A stretch of DNA of 64,000 nucleotides from Paracoccaceae bacterium (GTDB lineage: Bacteria > Pseudomonadota > Alphaproteobacteria > Rhodobacterales > Rhodobacteraceae), in NCBI GenBank assembly GCA_017854585.1, contig JAFMHK010000001.1, forward strand, positions 186,001 through 250,000. The letters are read 5' to 3'. The notes beneath the pieces are model-generated. The model was not told the origin of the DNA. It saw only the letters and a list, made by a program, of their open reading frames with translations, and searched no databases. The translations under genes and the position numbers were made by a program. Shown piece after piece: positions 28,505 to 38,105 of this stretch (the first letter of the stretch is position 1; every line of letters begins with the position of its first letter).

Positions 28505-29911
28505 ATGACTGCCCCGAAGACGCTGTATGACAAAATCTGGAATGCCCATCTTGTGCACGAGGCCGATGATGGCACCGCGCTGCTGTATATCGATCGTCAT
28601 CTGGTTCATGAAGTAACCAGCCCGCAGGCCTTTGAAGGGCTGCGCATGACCGGCCGCACTGTCCGCGCGCCCGACAAGACGATTGCCGTGCCCGATCATA
28701 ATGTGCCGACCACGCTTGACCGTGCCAATGGCGGCATGAACGAGGAAAGCCGCATTCAGGTTGACGCACTGGACACGAACGCCAAGGAATTCGGCATTCA
28801 TTATTACCCCGTGACCGATGTTCGGCAGGGCATCGTACATATCGTTGGCCCGGAACAAGGCTGGACCCTTCCGGGCATGACCGTGGTTTGTGGCGATAGC
28901 CACACTGCCACTCATGGCGCGTTTGGCGCGTTGGCCCATGGCATCGGAACGTCCGAGGTTGAACACGTTCTTGCCACCCAGACGCTGATTCAGCGCAAGG
29001 GCAAGAACATGAAGGTCGAGATTACCGGCAAACTGGCCCCCGGCGTCACCGCCAAGGACATCACCCTGTCTGTTATCGGCAAGACCGGCACTGCGGGCGG
29101 TACTGGCTATGTTATCGAATATTGTGGCGAGGCGATTCGCGACCTGTCCATGGAAGGACGGATGACCGTCTGCAACATGGCGATCGAGGGTGGCGCGCGG
29201 GCCGGTTTGATCGCCCCCGACGAAAAGACCTTTGCATACGTGATGGGCCGCCCTCATGCGCCGAAAGGTGCCCAATGGGAGGCAGCGTTGGCATGGTGGA
29301 AGACGTTGTTCTCAGACGATGACGCCCATTGGGATAAGGTGGTGACCATTCGCGGCGAAGATATCGCCCCCGTGGTGACTTGGGGCACCAGCCCCGAAGA
29401 TGTTCTGCCCATCACTGGCGCTGTCCCTGCGGCCAGCGATTTCTCTGGCGGGAAGGTCGAAGCGGCGCAACGCTCTCTGGATTACATGGGCCTGACGCCC
29501 GGTACACCGTTGCGCGAAATCGCGATTGATACGGTTTTCATCGGGTCCTGCACGAATGGCCGGATCGAGGATTTGCGCGCCGCCGCCGCCATCTTGAAGG
29601 GCAAGAAGAAGAAAGATGGCATTCGCGCCATGGTTGTTCCCGGTTCGGGTCTTGTGCGCGCGCAGGCCGAAGAGGAAGGGCTTGCACAGATCTTTATCGA
29701 TGCCGGTTTTGAATGGCGACTGGCCGGGTGTTCCATGTGCCTTGCAATGAACCCCGATCAACTCAGCCCCGGCGAGCGCTGCGCCGCAACGTCCAACCGC
29801 AACTTCGAGGGTCGTCAGGGCCGTGGTGGACGTACTCATCTGATGTCACCGGCGATGGCGGCGGCGGCGGCCATCACGGGGCGGTTGACGGATGTTCGCG
29901 AAATGATGTGA
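28505..29911 (+). CDS. leuC: 3-isopropylmalate dehydratase large subunit
   Basis: 468 residues. With LeuD it isomerises 2- to 3-isopropylmalate. The 4Fe-4S cysteines are C349 (IGSCTNGR), C409 and C412 ([10 protein letters not shown]). The start at 28505 ([12 protein letters not shown]) follows aaagga. leuD and leuB are on the same strand but 4.2 and 7.0 kb further on, so this is not a compact leu operon. A strong hairpin follows at once (29919-29960), which suggests leuC is transcribed alone. Confidence 0.97.
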   Translation: MTAPKTLYDKIWNAHLVHEADDGTALLYIDRHLVHEVTSPQAFEGLRMTGRTVRAPDKTIAVPDHNVPTTLDRANGGMNEESRIQVDALDTNAKEFGIHYYPVTDVRQGIVHIVGPEQGWTLPGMTVVCGDSHTATHGAFGALAHGIGTSEVEHVLATQTLIQRKGKNMKVEITGKLAPGVTAKDITLSVIGKTGTAGGTGYVIEYCGEAIRDLSMEGRMTVCNMAIEGGARAGLIAPDEKTFAYVMGRPHAPKGAQWEAALAWWKTLFSDDDAHWDKVVTIRGEDIAPVVTWGTSPEDVLPITGAVPAASDFSGGKVEAAQRSLDYMGLTPGTPLREIAIDTVFIGSCTNGRIEDLRAAAAILKGKKKKDGIRAMVVPGSGLVRAQAEEEGLAQIFIDAGFEWRLAGCSMCLAMNPDQLSPGERCAATSNRNFEGRQGRGGRTHLMSPAMAAAAAITGRLTDVREMM

Positions 29912-29918
29912 GAAAATC

Positions 29919-29960
29919 CGGATCACGCCAGCAATCCGTTCGGAAAGCTGGCGTGATCCG
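29919..29960. terminator. Bidirectional hairpin between leuC and MFS gene
   Basis: A perfect 14-bp stem, CGGATCACGCCAGC and its complement, with a 14-base loop that itself contains a small TCCG-tt-CGGA hairpin. A-rich sequence precedes the left arm (GAGAAAAT). It occupies almost all of the 50 bp between the convergent leuC and MFS stop codons and probably ends transcripts from both sides. Confidence 0.8.
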
Positions 29961-29961
29961 C

Positions 29962-31170
29962 CTATAGAAATGGCCGCAGGTGGCGCAGGACAAACCCCAT
30001 CCCTGCGGCAACCGCGAAACACCATATTGCCAGCAGCAGCCCCTGATCAGGAAACGGTACGCCAATGTCGATCAGCCAGCCGGTGATGCCGGGCCCGATC
30101 GCGGTTGATACCACCATGATCGCCACGGTCAGCGCGCGGACCGATCCAAGGTATCTTGTCCCGTAGACATGCGGCCAGAACGCACCCCACAAGGCACCGA
30201 CCATACCTTGGGTCAGCGCCATGACAGCCAGCATCAGAACCCACATCCAGACCGAGTCCGCAGGCCCTATCAGCAACATTGCCATGCCCATGGGGATCAG
30301 TGCGATTGGCAGCAACTTGTCAGGACCAAACCGGTCGCAGGCCCATCCGGCCACCAGAGACGTTGCCACGGTGACGCTTGCATATGCCGGGTAGGCCGGG
30401 GCCATCTGCGCCAGCGTCCAGCCCTTGATCTCGGATATGTGGACCTGATGAAAGAACACGACCGTGCCGATGAACCCCGGCGTCAGAAGCAGGGGCAGCA
30501 GCGCCCAGAACAGCCAGTGGCGCAGGACTTGGGTGCGGTTCCAGTGGGTTCCGCCCATTCCCGTGCTGCCCATTGCAGCAATCATTCCCCCGGGTGCTCG
30601 GTCTCGCGCCAGAAGCCACATCAGCAGTGGCAGGATCACCAGCAAGATGACCGCCGCTGCGACGCCCCATGTTGCACGCCAGCCGATCCACCCGATCAGC
30701 AGGACAACCGGCAGAGGCAGCAAGACCTCGCCCAGCGGATAGCCAAGCCCCTTGATGGACACCGCGCGCCCACGGGTGGCAACAAACCAGCGGCCCATGG
30801 CGGTCGTGGCGATGTGGGTGAACATTCCCTGCCCGCAAAACCGCAGCAGGAACACGCAGACGACCAGCAGCCAGACCGTATTGCCCAAGGCCATGCCCAG
30901 CGCGGCACACGCAAACAGCACTGCCACTACCGGGGCCAACCGTGACAGCGGCATGGTATCGGCCAGCCCCCCCCGCGACAGCAACACCGCGGCGGAACTG
31001 AGCGTTGCCAGCGTGTAGATCCCGCCCCATTGCCCGTCAGTCAGACCATACGCGGCGCGGATTTCGCCGGCAAACAGCGAAATAAACCACGTCTGTCCAA
31101 AGCTGGAGCCGAACGCGAGCAACACCCCCGTCCCCAGCCACCGCGCATTGTCGATCAGAAATCGTCCCAT
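29962..31170 (-). CDS. MFS transporter
   Basis: 402 residues with about twelve membrane helices. A major-facilitator loop (RGGLADTMPLSRL, about residues 66-78) lies between helices 2 and 3, and the second-half repeat GWACDRFGPDKLLP lies between helices 8 and 9. The substrate is unknown. Its start is 30 bp after the HupE gene on the same strand, so a hupE-MFS transcript is likely. Confidence 0.88.
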   Translation of the reverse strand: MGRFLIDNARWLGTGVLLAFGSSFGQTWFISLFAGEIRAAYGLTDGQWGGIYTLATLSSAAVLLSRGGLADTMPLSRLAPVVAVLFACAALGMALGNTVWLLVVCVFLLRFCGQGMFTHIATTAMGRWFVATRGRAVSIKGLGYPLGEVLLPLPVVLLIGWIGWRATWGVAAAVILLVILPLLMWLLARDRAPGGMIAAMGSTGMGGTHWNRTQVLRHWLFWALLPLLLTPGFIGTVVFFHQVHISEIKGWTLAQMAPAYPAYASVTVATSLVAGWACDRFGPDKLLPIALIPMGMAMLLIGPADSVWMWVLMLAVMALTQGMVGALWGAFWPHVYGTRYLGSVRALTVAIMVVSTAIGPGITGWLIDIGVPFPDQGLLLAIWCFAVAAGMGFVLRHLRPFL

Positions 31171-31200
31171 TACAGCGGCTTATGCTGATCGCTGGTGAAG

Positions 31201-32328
31201 TTAAAGCAGCGTGCGTTCGACCACCCAAAATGCGCCGACAGCCGCGATCGTCAGTGATGCCGGGATGGCGATAAAGGGGCGATACCATGGTTTGTGGATA
31301 AACCAGCCGACAAGCAAAGCTGCCGCTGCGATGACTGCAAGCTGGCCAAACTCCACCCCGATATTGAAACCGATCAAGGCTACGGCAAAACGATCAGTCG
31401 CGATGCCGTAGTCGCCCAGAACGCTGGCGAACCCCAGCCCATGCAGCAACCCAAAGGCAAAGACCAGCGCAGTACGCCCCCTGATGTTGCCCCATCCAAA
31501 GGTGTTCTCGATGCCGACATAAACGATGGTGGCCGCGATCAAGGGCTCGACCACACTGGCTGGGACGGTCACCATCCCGGTCGCGGCCAGCGCCAGCGAA
31601 ATGGTGTGCGCCAATGTGAACGCCGAAACCTGCCACAGAAGCGGCCTCAACTGGGTCGCGAAGAAGAAAAGCCCGAGTACGAACAAGATGTGATCAACCC
31701 CAAGCGGGACGATGTGTTCAAACCCGGCACCGATATAGCGCAAGAAAACCGTCGATGCGCCCTCGGTCGCGATTTCGCCACGGGGCAGCGGGGCTGAAAG
31801 TTCGCCACCGCTGAGGAAGCCTTCATAGGCATCGGCGCCACCGCCGATCTGACGCGGAACGAATGTGCCATATTCCGGGGCAAGACCGACCCGTACCGCG
31901 CCGCCGGGCGGAAGTTCTGCAACGATGGTCAGGATGCTGTCGCGCGGCAGGTCGGTGTCGCCGACGTCTGGGATGGCGACGCTTAGGATTTCGGGGGTGA
32001 TGCGTGCGCCATCGGTTTCAAAGATAAAGCCATCGGCGATGCGCGGCCAAGCGGCGCGCAGTGATTCCTCCAAGGCGGGGGCATCCAGATGCCGCAGTTG
32101 ATCGTAAATCGCGGCTTCGGGTGCATCGTTCGTATCTTGCAGACCCTCAAGGTCGATCCCGGCGATATAGCTTTCCAGCGCGACCCTGAGCGTGACGATG
32201 GCGCGATCGGCCGTTACCTCCACATCGCCGATTGTCGGTCTGATCTCGTGGGCGGTGGCGGCACCCAAAGACGTGATCACCAGAACCATTGACACAAGCG
32301 CCGCGCGGATGATGTTGATGAACGACAT
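31201..32328 (-). CDS. HupE/UreJ-family membrane protein (putative metal uptake)
   Basis: 375 residues. A signal sequence (1 to about 26, ending TAHE-like) leads a periplasmic domain (about 27-200), followed by seven or so helices. The family signature GFEHIVPLGVDHILFVLGLFF is at about residues 202-222, and LLHGLGFASVL follows. HupE/UreJ proteins are linked to nickel or cobalt uptake. The start ATG at 32328 lies only 16 bp from the start of the divergent DUF4198 gene. DUF4198 proteins often accompany HupE, so the pair probably serves one transport function. Confidence 0.85.
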   Translation of the reverse strand: MSFINIIRAALVSMVLVITSLGAATAHEIRPTIGDVEVTADRAIVTLRVALESYIAGIDLEGLQDTNDAPEAAIYDQLRHLDAPALEESLRAAWPRIADGFIFETDGARITPEILSVAIPDVGDTDLPRDSILTIVAELPPGGAVRVGLAPEYGTFVPRQIGGGADAYEGFLSGGELSAPLPRGEIATEGASTVFLRYIGAGFEHIVPLGVDHILFVLGLFFFATQLRPLLWQVSAFTLAHTISLALAATGMVTVPASVVEPLIAATIVYVGIENTFGWGNIRGRTALVFAFGLLHGLGFASVLGDYGIATDRFAVALIGFNIGVEFGQLAVIAAAALLVGWFIHKPWYRPFIAIPASLTIAAVGAFWVVERTLL

Positions 32329-32344
32329 GAAAGGGACCTCTGCG

Positions 32345-33148
32345 ATGACCAAATGGCTGCTAGCCGCAACACTTGCGTTGATCTTGCCGATGGGCAAGGC
32401 CGATGCGCATGAATTCTGGATTGATCCGCCAGCCTTTCTGATTGCCACCGATGATACGCTGACGGCCGATTTGCGCGTCGGGCAGGAATTCAGCGGGGCG
32501 ACAATGTCTTATCTTCCGAGAAACTTCGTGCGATTCGACGTCGTTCAGGGCGACGCGGCCACCCCGGTCGAGGGGCGGTTTGGCGATATTCCCGCGCTAA
32601 GCATGGATGGCTTGGTGGATGGATTGGCCATTATCGTGCATCAAACCACCGCCAACAACCTGACCTGGAGCGAGTGGGAGCGGTTCGTCGGCTTTGCCGA
32701 ACACAAGGATCTGGGGGATGTTGCCCAGATGCACGCGGATCGGGGCATTTCACAAGAGAACGTCCGCGAGGACTATATCCGCTACGCGAAATCGCTGGTC
32801 GCCGTTGGTGACGGGGCCGGGGCCGATCGGGTCGTGGGACTGCGGACCGAATTGGTGGCCTTGGCAAACCCCTACACGGACGATGTGTCCGGCGGCATGC
32901 CGGTGCAACTGTGGCTGGATGGTGCATTGGTGCCGGATGTGCAGGTGGAATTGTTCGACCGCGCCCCAGACGGTGAGGTGACGATCACGACCCACCGGAC
33001 AAACGCCGAGGGTGTCGCGCTGCTGCCCGTTGCTGCGGGTCACGTGTATATGGCCGATTCCGTCACATTGGAGGCGGTGGAACCGACGGCCGAAAGCGAT
33101 GCGGTCTGGGTCACGCTTTGGGCGAATTTGACGTTTGCGGTGCCCTGA
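32345..33148 (+). CDS. DUF4198 family periplasmic protein (metal-uptake associated)
   Basis: 267 residues with an N-terminal signal peptide (MTKWLLAATLALILPMGKADA) directly followed by HEFWIDP, the typical mature start of DUF4198 proteins. The rest is beta-rich, with a carboxypeptidase-like repeat near the end (PVQLWLDGALVPDVQVELFDR, then NAEGVALLPVAAGHVYMAD). Family members are found with nickel/cobalt transport genes and are thought to work in the periplasm. The 16 bases gaaagggacctctgcg before the ATG are its whole separation from hupE, so its promoter must lie inside hupE or be shared. Confidence 0.82.
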   Translation: MTKWLLAATLALILPMGKADAHEFWIDPPAFLIATDDTLTADLRVGQEFSGATMSYLPRNFVRFDVVQGDAATPVEGRFGDIPALSMDGLVDGLAIIVHQTTANNLTWSEWERFVGFAEHKDLGDVAQMHADRGISQENVREDYIRYAKSLVAVGDGAGADRVVGLRTELVALANPYTDDVSGGMPVQLWLDGALVPDVQVELFDRAPDGEVTITTHRTNAEGVALLPVAAGHVYMADSVTLEAVEPTAESDAVWVTLWANLTFAVP

Positions 33149-33257
33149 CGCGCCGGATTTGGCCGGGACACACCCTTTGCCGTGCTTGACGCAAATGGCG
33201 TGATCCGGCCATACGGGTTCACGACTCCCCAAGCCACTTTGCGAAAGCGCCAATTTC

Positions 33258-34052
33258 ATGGCCCCACCCAAGCTGCCGACCATCGCGATGTTCTGGACAG
33301 GGCGCGATCTGGACTGGATGCAGCGGCTTTCAATGCATTCGTTCGTCAACCATGGTTACGAGTTGGTGCTGTTCACCACGGAAATCTTTGATCCGGGTGT
33401 GGACGGTGTTCAGGTCGAACGGATGGAAGACATCTACGATCCGCATCGACGGATGCGCAACAATGCGGCACCTGCGTGCATCGCGGACGTGTTCCGGCTC
33501 TATCTGATGAAGAAGACCGATATGGTCTGGATGGATAGCGACATGCTGTCGATTTCGCCGGTTACCCTGCACAATGGGTATGTCATGTCATGGTCAGGTC
33601 CAAAGGGGCAGATCAACAATGCTGCACTAAGGGTTCCAAAGGATTCCGCTGCGCTGGATTACCTGATTGGCCATATCGAAGACCCCGAATTGATTCCGGA
33701 ATGGATGAATGCGGATCAACGTGAAAAGTTGCGCGAGATGCCGCCCGAGCGTCGGTTGCTGGCGCAGGGCAAGATGTTGCGCATTGTCTATGGACCACGC
33801 GGTTTGAACCATGCGCTGGGCAAGACCGGCGAAGATGTAAACGCCCGTGAGATGGATGTGTTTTCGCCGGTGCCATGGTGGCTGACCGATCTGTTCTTCA
33901 GCCCCAGGGGCGGGGTCGACGCCTACATCACCGAAAACACGCAGGTGGTGCATCTTTTTCAGGATCAGATCCGCAAGTGGAACTTGAATCATCCTCTGCC
34001 CGAGGGTTGTTTCCTGGACCGATATGTTAAAGAAAGCGGCTTCGTCATCTGA
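33258..34052 (+). CDS. Putative glycosyltransferase (DxD, GT32/A4GALT-like)
   Basis: 264 residues, no signal peptide. It begins [23 protein letters not shown], like the first strand and helix of GT-A sugar transferases that use nucleotide sugars. [22 protein letters not shown] contains the DxD metal motif at D93/D95. The C-terminal region carries histidine and tryptophan residues typical of the acceptor side. It sits 26 bp upstream of leuD and shares its strand, although no sugar pathway is nearby. The donor and acceptor are unknown. Confidence 0.75.
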   Translation: MAPPKLPTIAMFWTGRDLDWMQRLSMHSFVNHGYELVLFTTEIFDPGVDGVQVERMEDIYDPHRRMRNNAAPACIADVFRLYLMKKTDMVWMDSDMLSISPVTLHNGYVMSWSGPKGQINNAALRVPKDSAALDYLIGHIEDPELIPEWMNADQREKLREMPPERRLLAQGKMLRIVYGPRGLNHALGKTGEDVNAREMDVFSPVPWWLTDLFFSPRGGVDAYITENTQVVHLFQDQIRKWNLNHPLPEGCFLDRYVKESGFVI

Positions 34053-34078
34053 GGCCTCAAGAGGAGGGGAGCATTCCC

Positions 34079-34684
34079 ATGGATAAGTTCACCAAACTGA
34101 CGGGCATTGCGGCCCCCATGCCGCTGATCAACGTCGATACCGACATGATCATCCCCAAGCAGTTTCTGAAGACCATCAAGCGCTCTGGATTGGGCGTGAA
34201 CCTGTTCGATGAAATGCGTTATGACGACGATGGCAATGAGATTGCCGATTTTGTCCTGAACAAGCCCGCGTATCGCGGCGCGCAGATTCTGGTTGCCGGC
34301 GACAATTTCGGCTGCGGTTCGTCCCGCGAACATGCGCCTTGGGCTTTGTTGGATTTCGGCATTCGCTGTGTGATTTCCACGTCGTTCGCCGACATTTTCT
34401 TCAATAACTGCTTCAAGAACGGCATTCTGCCGATCGTTCTGCCGCAAGAAGACGTCGACAAGCTGATGGATGATGCGCAGCGCGGGGCCAACGCGGTCAT
34501 CAGCGTCGATCTGGAAAGCCAGACCATCACCGGCCCCGATGGCGGTTCGATCACCTTCGAGGTGGACGCCTTTCGCAAGCATTGCCTGTTGAACGGCATT
34601 GATGACATTGGTCTGACCCTTGAAAAGGCAACGGCCATCGACAGCTTCGAGACGTCGGCGGCGCAATCCCGGCCTTGGGTCTGA
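34079..34684 (+). CDS. leuD: 3-isopropylmalate dehydratase small subunit
   Basis: 201 residues, the normal length. It forms the aconitase swivel domain that partners LeuC. Diagnostic stretches are [36 protein letters not shown] and [17 protein letters not shown]. gaggagggg lies before the ATG at 34079. The glycosyltransferase ends 26 bp upstream, so leuD probably depends on a promoter that also reads that gene. A hairpin follows at 34730-34754. Confidence 0.97.
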   Translation: MDKFTKLTGIAAPMPLINVDTDMIIPKQFLKTIKRSGLGVNLFDEMRYDDDGNEIADFVLNKPAYRGAQILVAGDNFGCGSSREHAPWALLDFGIRCVISTSFADIFFNNCFKNGILPIVLPQEDVDKLMDDAQRGANAVISVDLESQTITGPDGGSITFEVDAFRKHCLLNGIDDIGLTLEKATAIDSFETSAAQSRPWV

Positions 34685-34729
34685 CGCGACCCATCCGACC
34701 ATTTCCCAAGTGATGCATTCAAGCGACAG

Positions 34730-34754
34730 TCAGCCGGGCAAACTGCCCGGCTGA
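34730..34754 (+). terminator. Hairpin terminator after leuD
   Basis: Perfect 11-bp stem TCAGCCGGGCA-aac-TGCCCGGCTGA, 45 bp past the leuD stop, followed by TTCATGTTGC. The T-run is weak, so termination may be partial. Confidence 0.65.
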
Positions 34755-34834
34755 TTCATGTTGCCGGATCAAAGCCTTGCCTGACCACATGAAACTGGGC
34801 AAGATTGTGGCAAATGTGGCAGCTCCAAGCCTAA

Positions 34835-35743
34835 ATGGGGCAAAATAATGGAATAAGGGGTCGGCATGAACTGATCCCATCCAGTTTGAGGATCGAGGCA
34901 GTGGTTTCGCAGTTCATCGGCGCCGTTTTGCGGGCTGTCGTGGTGTTGATCGTTATCGCCACTCCAGCGTTGCTAATCCCCGGGGCAGACCCCGAATCCG
35001 CACAGGTTGTGACACTTGTGGGACTTATCACCGCTATTTTCGTCGCGGTCGAATATAACGCCTCCTATCCTGCCTTGATCGAATTTCGTGACGCGCCGCC
35101 CTTCAACCGGGTGCGCATCATCGCGGCCTTTCTGACATTGTTTGGGCTGAGCGTGATCATGACGGCTGCGGGTTCTCAATCAACCTTGGCGCTGGTGCTG
35201 ACGGCGCTTGGGCTGCTGGTGGGTCGGGCGCTGGAGTTCCCTTACAGTCCCCTGACACTGGTGTTGGAAACGCTACCAGAGGGAACCGACATCATGCTGG
35301 TTACCAAGATTCAGATCATGGCTGGCCTTGCCTGTTTCATCAGCCTGTTGTCGTTGTGTATTTTTGCGATCCTGATCCGGCTGCAACACTGGCCGAACCG
35401 CGGATCGGCCTTCAACGTCTGGATCAACCTGCCAACCTTTGACCCAACGACGGGCGGCGATGTGGTCACACGGTTAATCAGAGACAGCCGCGTTAACGTT
35501 ATCTTAGGGTTAACCCTGCCATTCATTCTTCCGGCGATGTTGGTGCTGACGGCCAACCATTTCGAAGTGTCGATCACCACGTCTCCGCAAACACTGGTTT
35601 GGTCGATCACACTATGGATGTTCCTTCCCCTCAGCCTTTTCATGCGCGGTCTGGCGATGGGGCGGATTGCGGACATGATCCGCGCCCGGCGCGCAAGGCT
35701 GGTTGCTGGGTTGGACCACGACAGGCAGGCATCGCTGGCCTGA
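34835..35743 (+). CDS. Conserved membrane protein between leuD and leuB
   Basis: 302 residues as written, with about seven hydrophobic segments. The start is unsettled: the ATG at 34835 lacks a good ribosome site, and a GTG inside EAVVSQFIG (near 34900), after gaggatcgagg, would drop the first 22 residues and look more natural for a membrane protein. I recognise no family motif. It appears to be a Roseobacter-group protein associated with the leu region. Its last 130 bases overlap the frame of the EEP-family gene. Confidence 0.6.
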   Translation: MGQNNGIRGRHELIPSSLRIEAVVSQFIGAVLRAVVVLIVIATPALLIPGADPESAQVVTLVGLITAIFVAVEYNASYPALIEFRDAPPFNRVRIIAAFLTLFGLSVIMTAAGSQSTLALVLTALGLLVGRALEFPYSPLTLVLETLPEGTDIMLVTKIQIMAGLACFISLLSLCIFAILIRLQHWPNRGSAFNVWINLPTFDPTTGGDVVTRLIRDSRVNVILGLTLPFILPAMLVLTANHFEVSITTSPQTLVWSITLWMFLPLSLFMRGLAMGRIADMIRARRARLVAGLDHDRQASLA

Positions 35744-36756
35744 TCGCACTTGTCACGGGTGGTTCCGCCACGGCAGACAGCCTACGGCTTGCAAATTTTC
35801 ATACTGACCTCAGTCGCGCGGGCCCCGGCCTGTTGCTGCGCGACATGTTGGGGGGCGACGATGAACAGGTCGCCGCAACCGTTGCGGTCATTGCTGCGGC
35901 CGACGCCGATATCGTGATGCTGCAGGGGGTCGATTACGACGCAGATGGCGTGGCGTTGGGTGTGCTGCAGGACCAGTTGGGCCAAGCGGGCGCGCCGTAT
36001 CCGCACAGCTTTGCCTTGCGCCCCAATACGGGCCGGCCAACGGGTGTTGATCTTGACGGGAACGGCCGATTGGGCGAAGCGCGCGATGCCGTGGGCTATG
36101 GCACCTTCAACGGACAGGGCGGTATGGCGATCCTGTCGCGCGTGCCGATCGGCTTGGTGCGGGACCATTCAGGGTTCCTGTGGCGTGATCTGCCGGAAGG
36201 GTCGGCCGCCGAGGTCACGCCGGCCGAAGCGCTTGACCTGCTGCCACTGGCCACGGTTGCCGCATGGGATATGCAAATCATTCTTCCATCCGGAGTTTTC
36301 CACCTTCTGACGCTGCATGCTACGCCGCCGGTTTTTGATGGGCCCGAGGATCGCAACGGCCTGCGCAACGCCGATGAACTGCGGTTTTGGCAACTGCTGC
36401 TTGATGGATGGTCGCCCGACGGGGCGCCCTTTGCCGCCGACCGGTTTGCGCTGATCGGGACGCTGAACCTTGACCCAAACCGGGGAGAGGGTCGTCGCAG
36501 CGCGCTGATGGGTTTGCTGACCCATGCGGCCCTGCAAGACCCGGCGCCGCAGCGTCCCGGCGGCGGCATGCAGACCGCCGATTGGCCGGAGCCTACCCCC
36601 GGCGACATGCGGGTCGATTACATTTTGCCCGCTGCGGGATTGCGCGTCACCGATAGCGGTGTGATCTGGCCTTCTGACGACGCCGCCACACCCCCGTTGT
36701 CCACGGTGATGGCGGCCTCGGACCATCGGCTGATTTGGGTAGACCTGCAGTTCTAG
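35614..36756 (+). CDS. Endonuclease/exonuclease/phosphatase (EEP) superfamily protein
   Basis: About 380 residues as written; the recognisable part begins near 35750 with an AT-secretion-like hydrophobic stretch ([15 protein letters not shown]) and [15 protein letters not shown] motifs follow: [49 protein letters not shown] and, at the C-terminus, [11 protein letters not shown] and [13 protein letters not shown] (the catalytic DH pair). The start is uncertain: no ATG or GTG sits where relatives begin, and ATG 35614 lies inside the preceding gene. Periplasmic export is likely if the hydrophobic stretch is the signal. Substrate unknown. Confidence 0.75.
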   Translation: MDVPSPQPFHARSGDGADCGHDPRPARKAGCWVGPRQAGIAGLIALVTGGSATADSLRLANFHTDLSRAGPGLLLRDMLGGDDEQVAATVAVIAAADADIVMLQGVDYDADGVALGVLQDQLGQAGAPYPHSFALRPNTGRPTGVDLDGNGRLGEARDAVGYGTFNGQGGMAILSRVPIGLVRDHSGFLWRDLPEGSAAEVTPAEALDLLPLATVAAWDMQIILPSGVFHLLTLHATPPVFDGPEDRNGLRNADELRFWQLLLDGWSPDGAPFAADRFALIGTLNLDPNRGEGRRSALMGLLTHAALQDPAPQRPGGGMQTADWPEPTPGDMRVDYILPAAGLRVTDSGVIWPSDDAATPPLSTVMAASDHRLIWVDLQF

Positions 36757-36916
36757 CAGACGCAGCGCCTTGATATCGGGCCCGTCGCCACACGTCACGC
36801 ATCGCTTATGGGTTGGAAGTCTTGGTGCAGATGTTCATCTGCGGTCGTTTCTTGAACTTTCCCAGCGCAGAATGTACCGCCATTGGCAACGCAACCTTGC
36901 CAAGGATACCAGCCAG

Positions 36917-38020
36917 ATGACCAACCCCTCCCTCTTGATCCTGCCGGGCGACGGCATTGGCCCCGAAGTCATGGCCGAAGTGCGCAAAGTTATCGATTGG
37001 TATGGCACCCGTGGGGTTACCTTCGACGTGTCCGAGGATCTGGTCGGGGGAGCAGCCTATGATGTGCATGGCACACCATTGCATGATGACACGATGGCCA
37101 AGGCGCAAGAAGTTGACGCCGTGTTGTTGGGCGCTGTCGGCGGGCCCAAATACGATGTTCTGGATTTCAGTGTAAAGCCGGAGCGCGGGTTGCTTCGCCT
37201 GCGCAAGGAAATGGACCTGTTCGCCAACCTGCGCCCGGCGCAATGCTTTGACGCGCTGGCGGATTTCTCATCGCTGAAGAAGGACGTGGTGGCCGGTCTC
37301 GACATCATGATCATCCGCGAGTTGACCTCGGGCGTTTATTTCGGCGAACCGCGCGGCATCCACCGCGAAGGCAACGAGCGCGTGGGTATCAACACCCAGC
37401 GTTACACCGAATCCGAGATTGCCCGTGTCGCCCGGGCGGCGTTTGAACTGGCGCGCAAGCGGGGCAACAAGGTCTGCTCGATGGAGAAGGCCAACGTGAT
37501 GGAATCGGGCATCTTGTGGCGGGATGTCGTGACCGAAGTGCACGCGGCGGAATACCCCGACGTGGAACTGAGCCATATGTATGCAGACGCCGGGGCCATG
37601 CAGTTGACCCGCTGGCCCAAACAGTTCGACGTCATCGTGACAGACAACCTGTTTGGCGATCTGCTGTCCGATCTGGCCGCGATGTTGACCGGATCGCTTG
37701 GGATGTTGCCGTCGGCATCGTTGGGCTTGCCAATGGCCAATGGGCGGCCCAAGGCGCTTTATGAACCGGTGCACGGATCGGCACCCGATATTGCCGGGCA
37801 GGGCAAGGCAAATCCGATCGCCTGCATTCTCAGCTTTGCGATGGCCTTGCGCTATTCCTTTGATATGGGCGCCGAAGCCACGCGTCTGGAAAAAGCGGTT
37901 GAGGACGTGTTGGCGGACGGATTGCGGACAGCCGATTTGCTGGGTGAGGAGGGCGTCACACCTGTGAGCACAGCCGCCATGGGCGATGCGATTGTGGCGA
38001 AACTTTCGGCATCGGTGTGA
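36917..38020 (+). CDS. leuB: 3-isopropylmalate dehydrogenase
   Basis: 367 residues. It oxidises and decarboxylates 3-isopropylmalate with NAD+. Motifs: [64 protein letters not shown] (dehydrogenase signature), and [20 protein letters not shown]. The start at 36917 gives the conserved [14 protein letters not shown] rho-independent terminator follows (38041-38066). It has its own 160-bp upstream region and is probably transcribed separately. Confidence 0.97.
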   Translation: MTNPSLLILPGDGIGPEVMAEVRKVIDWYGTRGVTFDVSEDLVGGAAYDVHGTPLHDDTMAKAQEVDAVLLGAVGGPKYDVLDFSVKPERGLLRLRKEMDLFANLRPAQCFDALADFSSLKKDVVAGLDIMIIRELTSGVYFGEPRGIHREGNERVGINTQRYTESEIARVARAAFELARKRGNKVCSMEKANVMESGILWRDVVTEVHAAEYPDVELSHMYADAGAMQLTRWPKQFDVIVTDNLFGDLLSDLAAMLTGSLGMLPSASLGLPMANGRPKALYEPVHGSAPDIAGQGKANPIACILSFAMALRYSFDMGAEATRLEKAVEDVLADGLRTADLLGEEGVTPVSTAAMGDAIVAKLSASV

Positions 38021-38040
38021 TCCAAAGCTGCTTTGAACGA

Positions 38041-38066
38041 AAACCCGGCCTTTATGGCCGGGTTTT
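38041..38066 (+). terminator. Rho-independent terminator after leuB
   Basis: AAACCCGGCC-tttat-GGCCGGGTTTT: a 10-bp perfect stem with a T-run, starting 20 bp past the leuB stop. It separates leuB from the DMT gene. Confidence 0.85.
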
Positions 38067-38105
38067 GCGTTGCAAGTTGCGCTTAAACCGGGCCAGAACG
38101 CTGAT

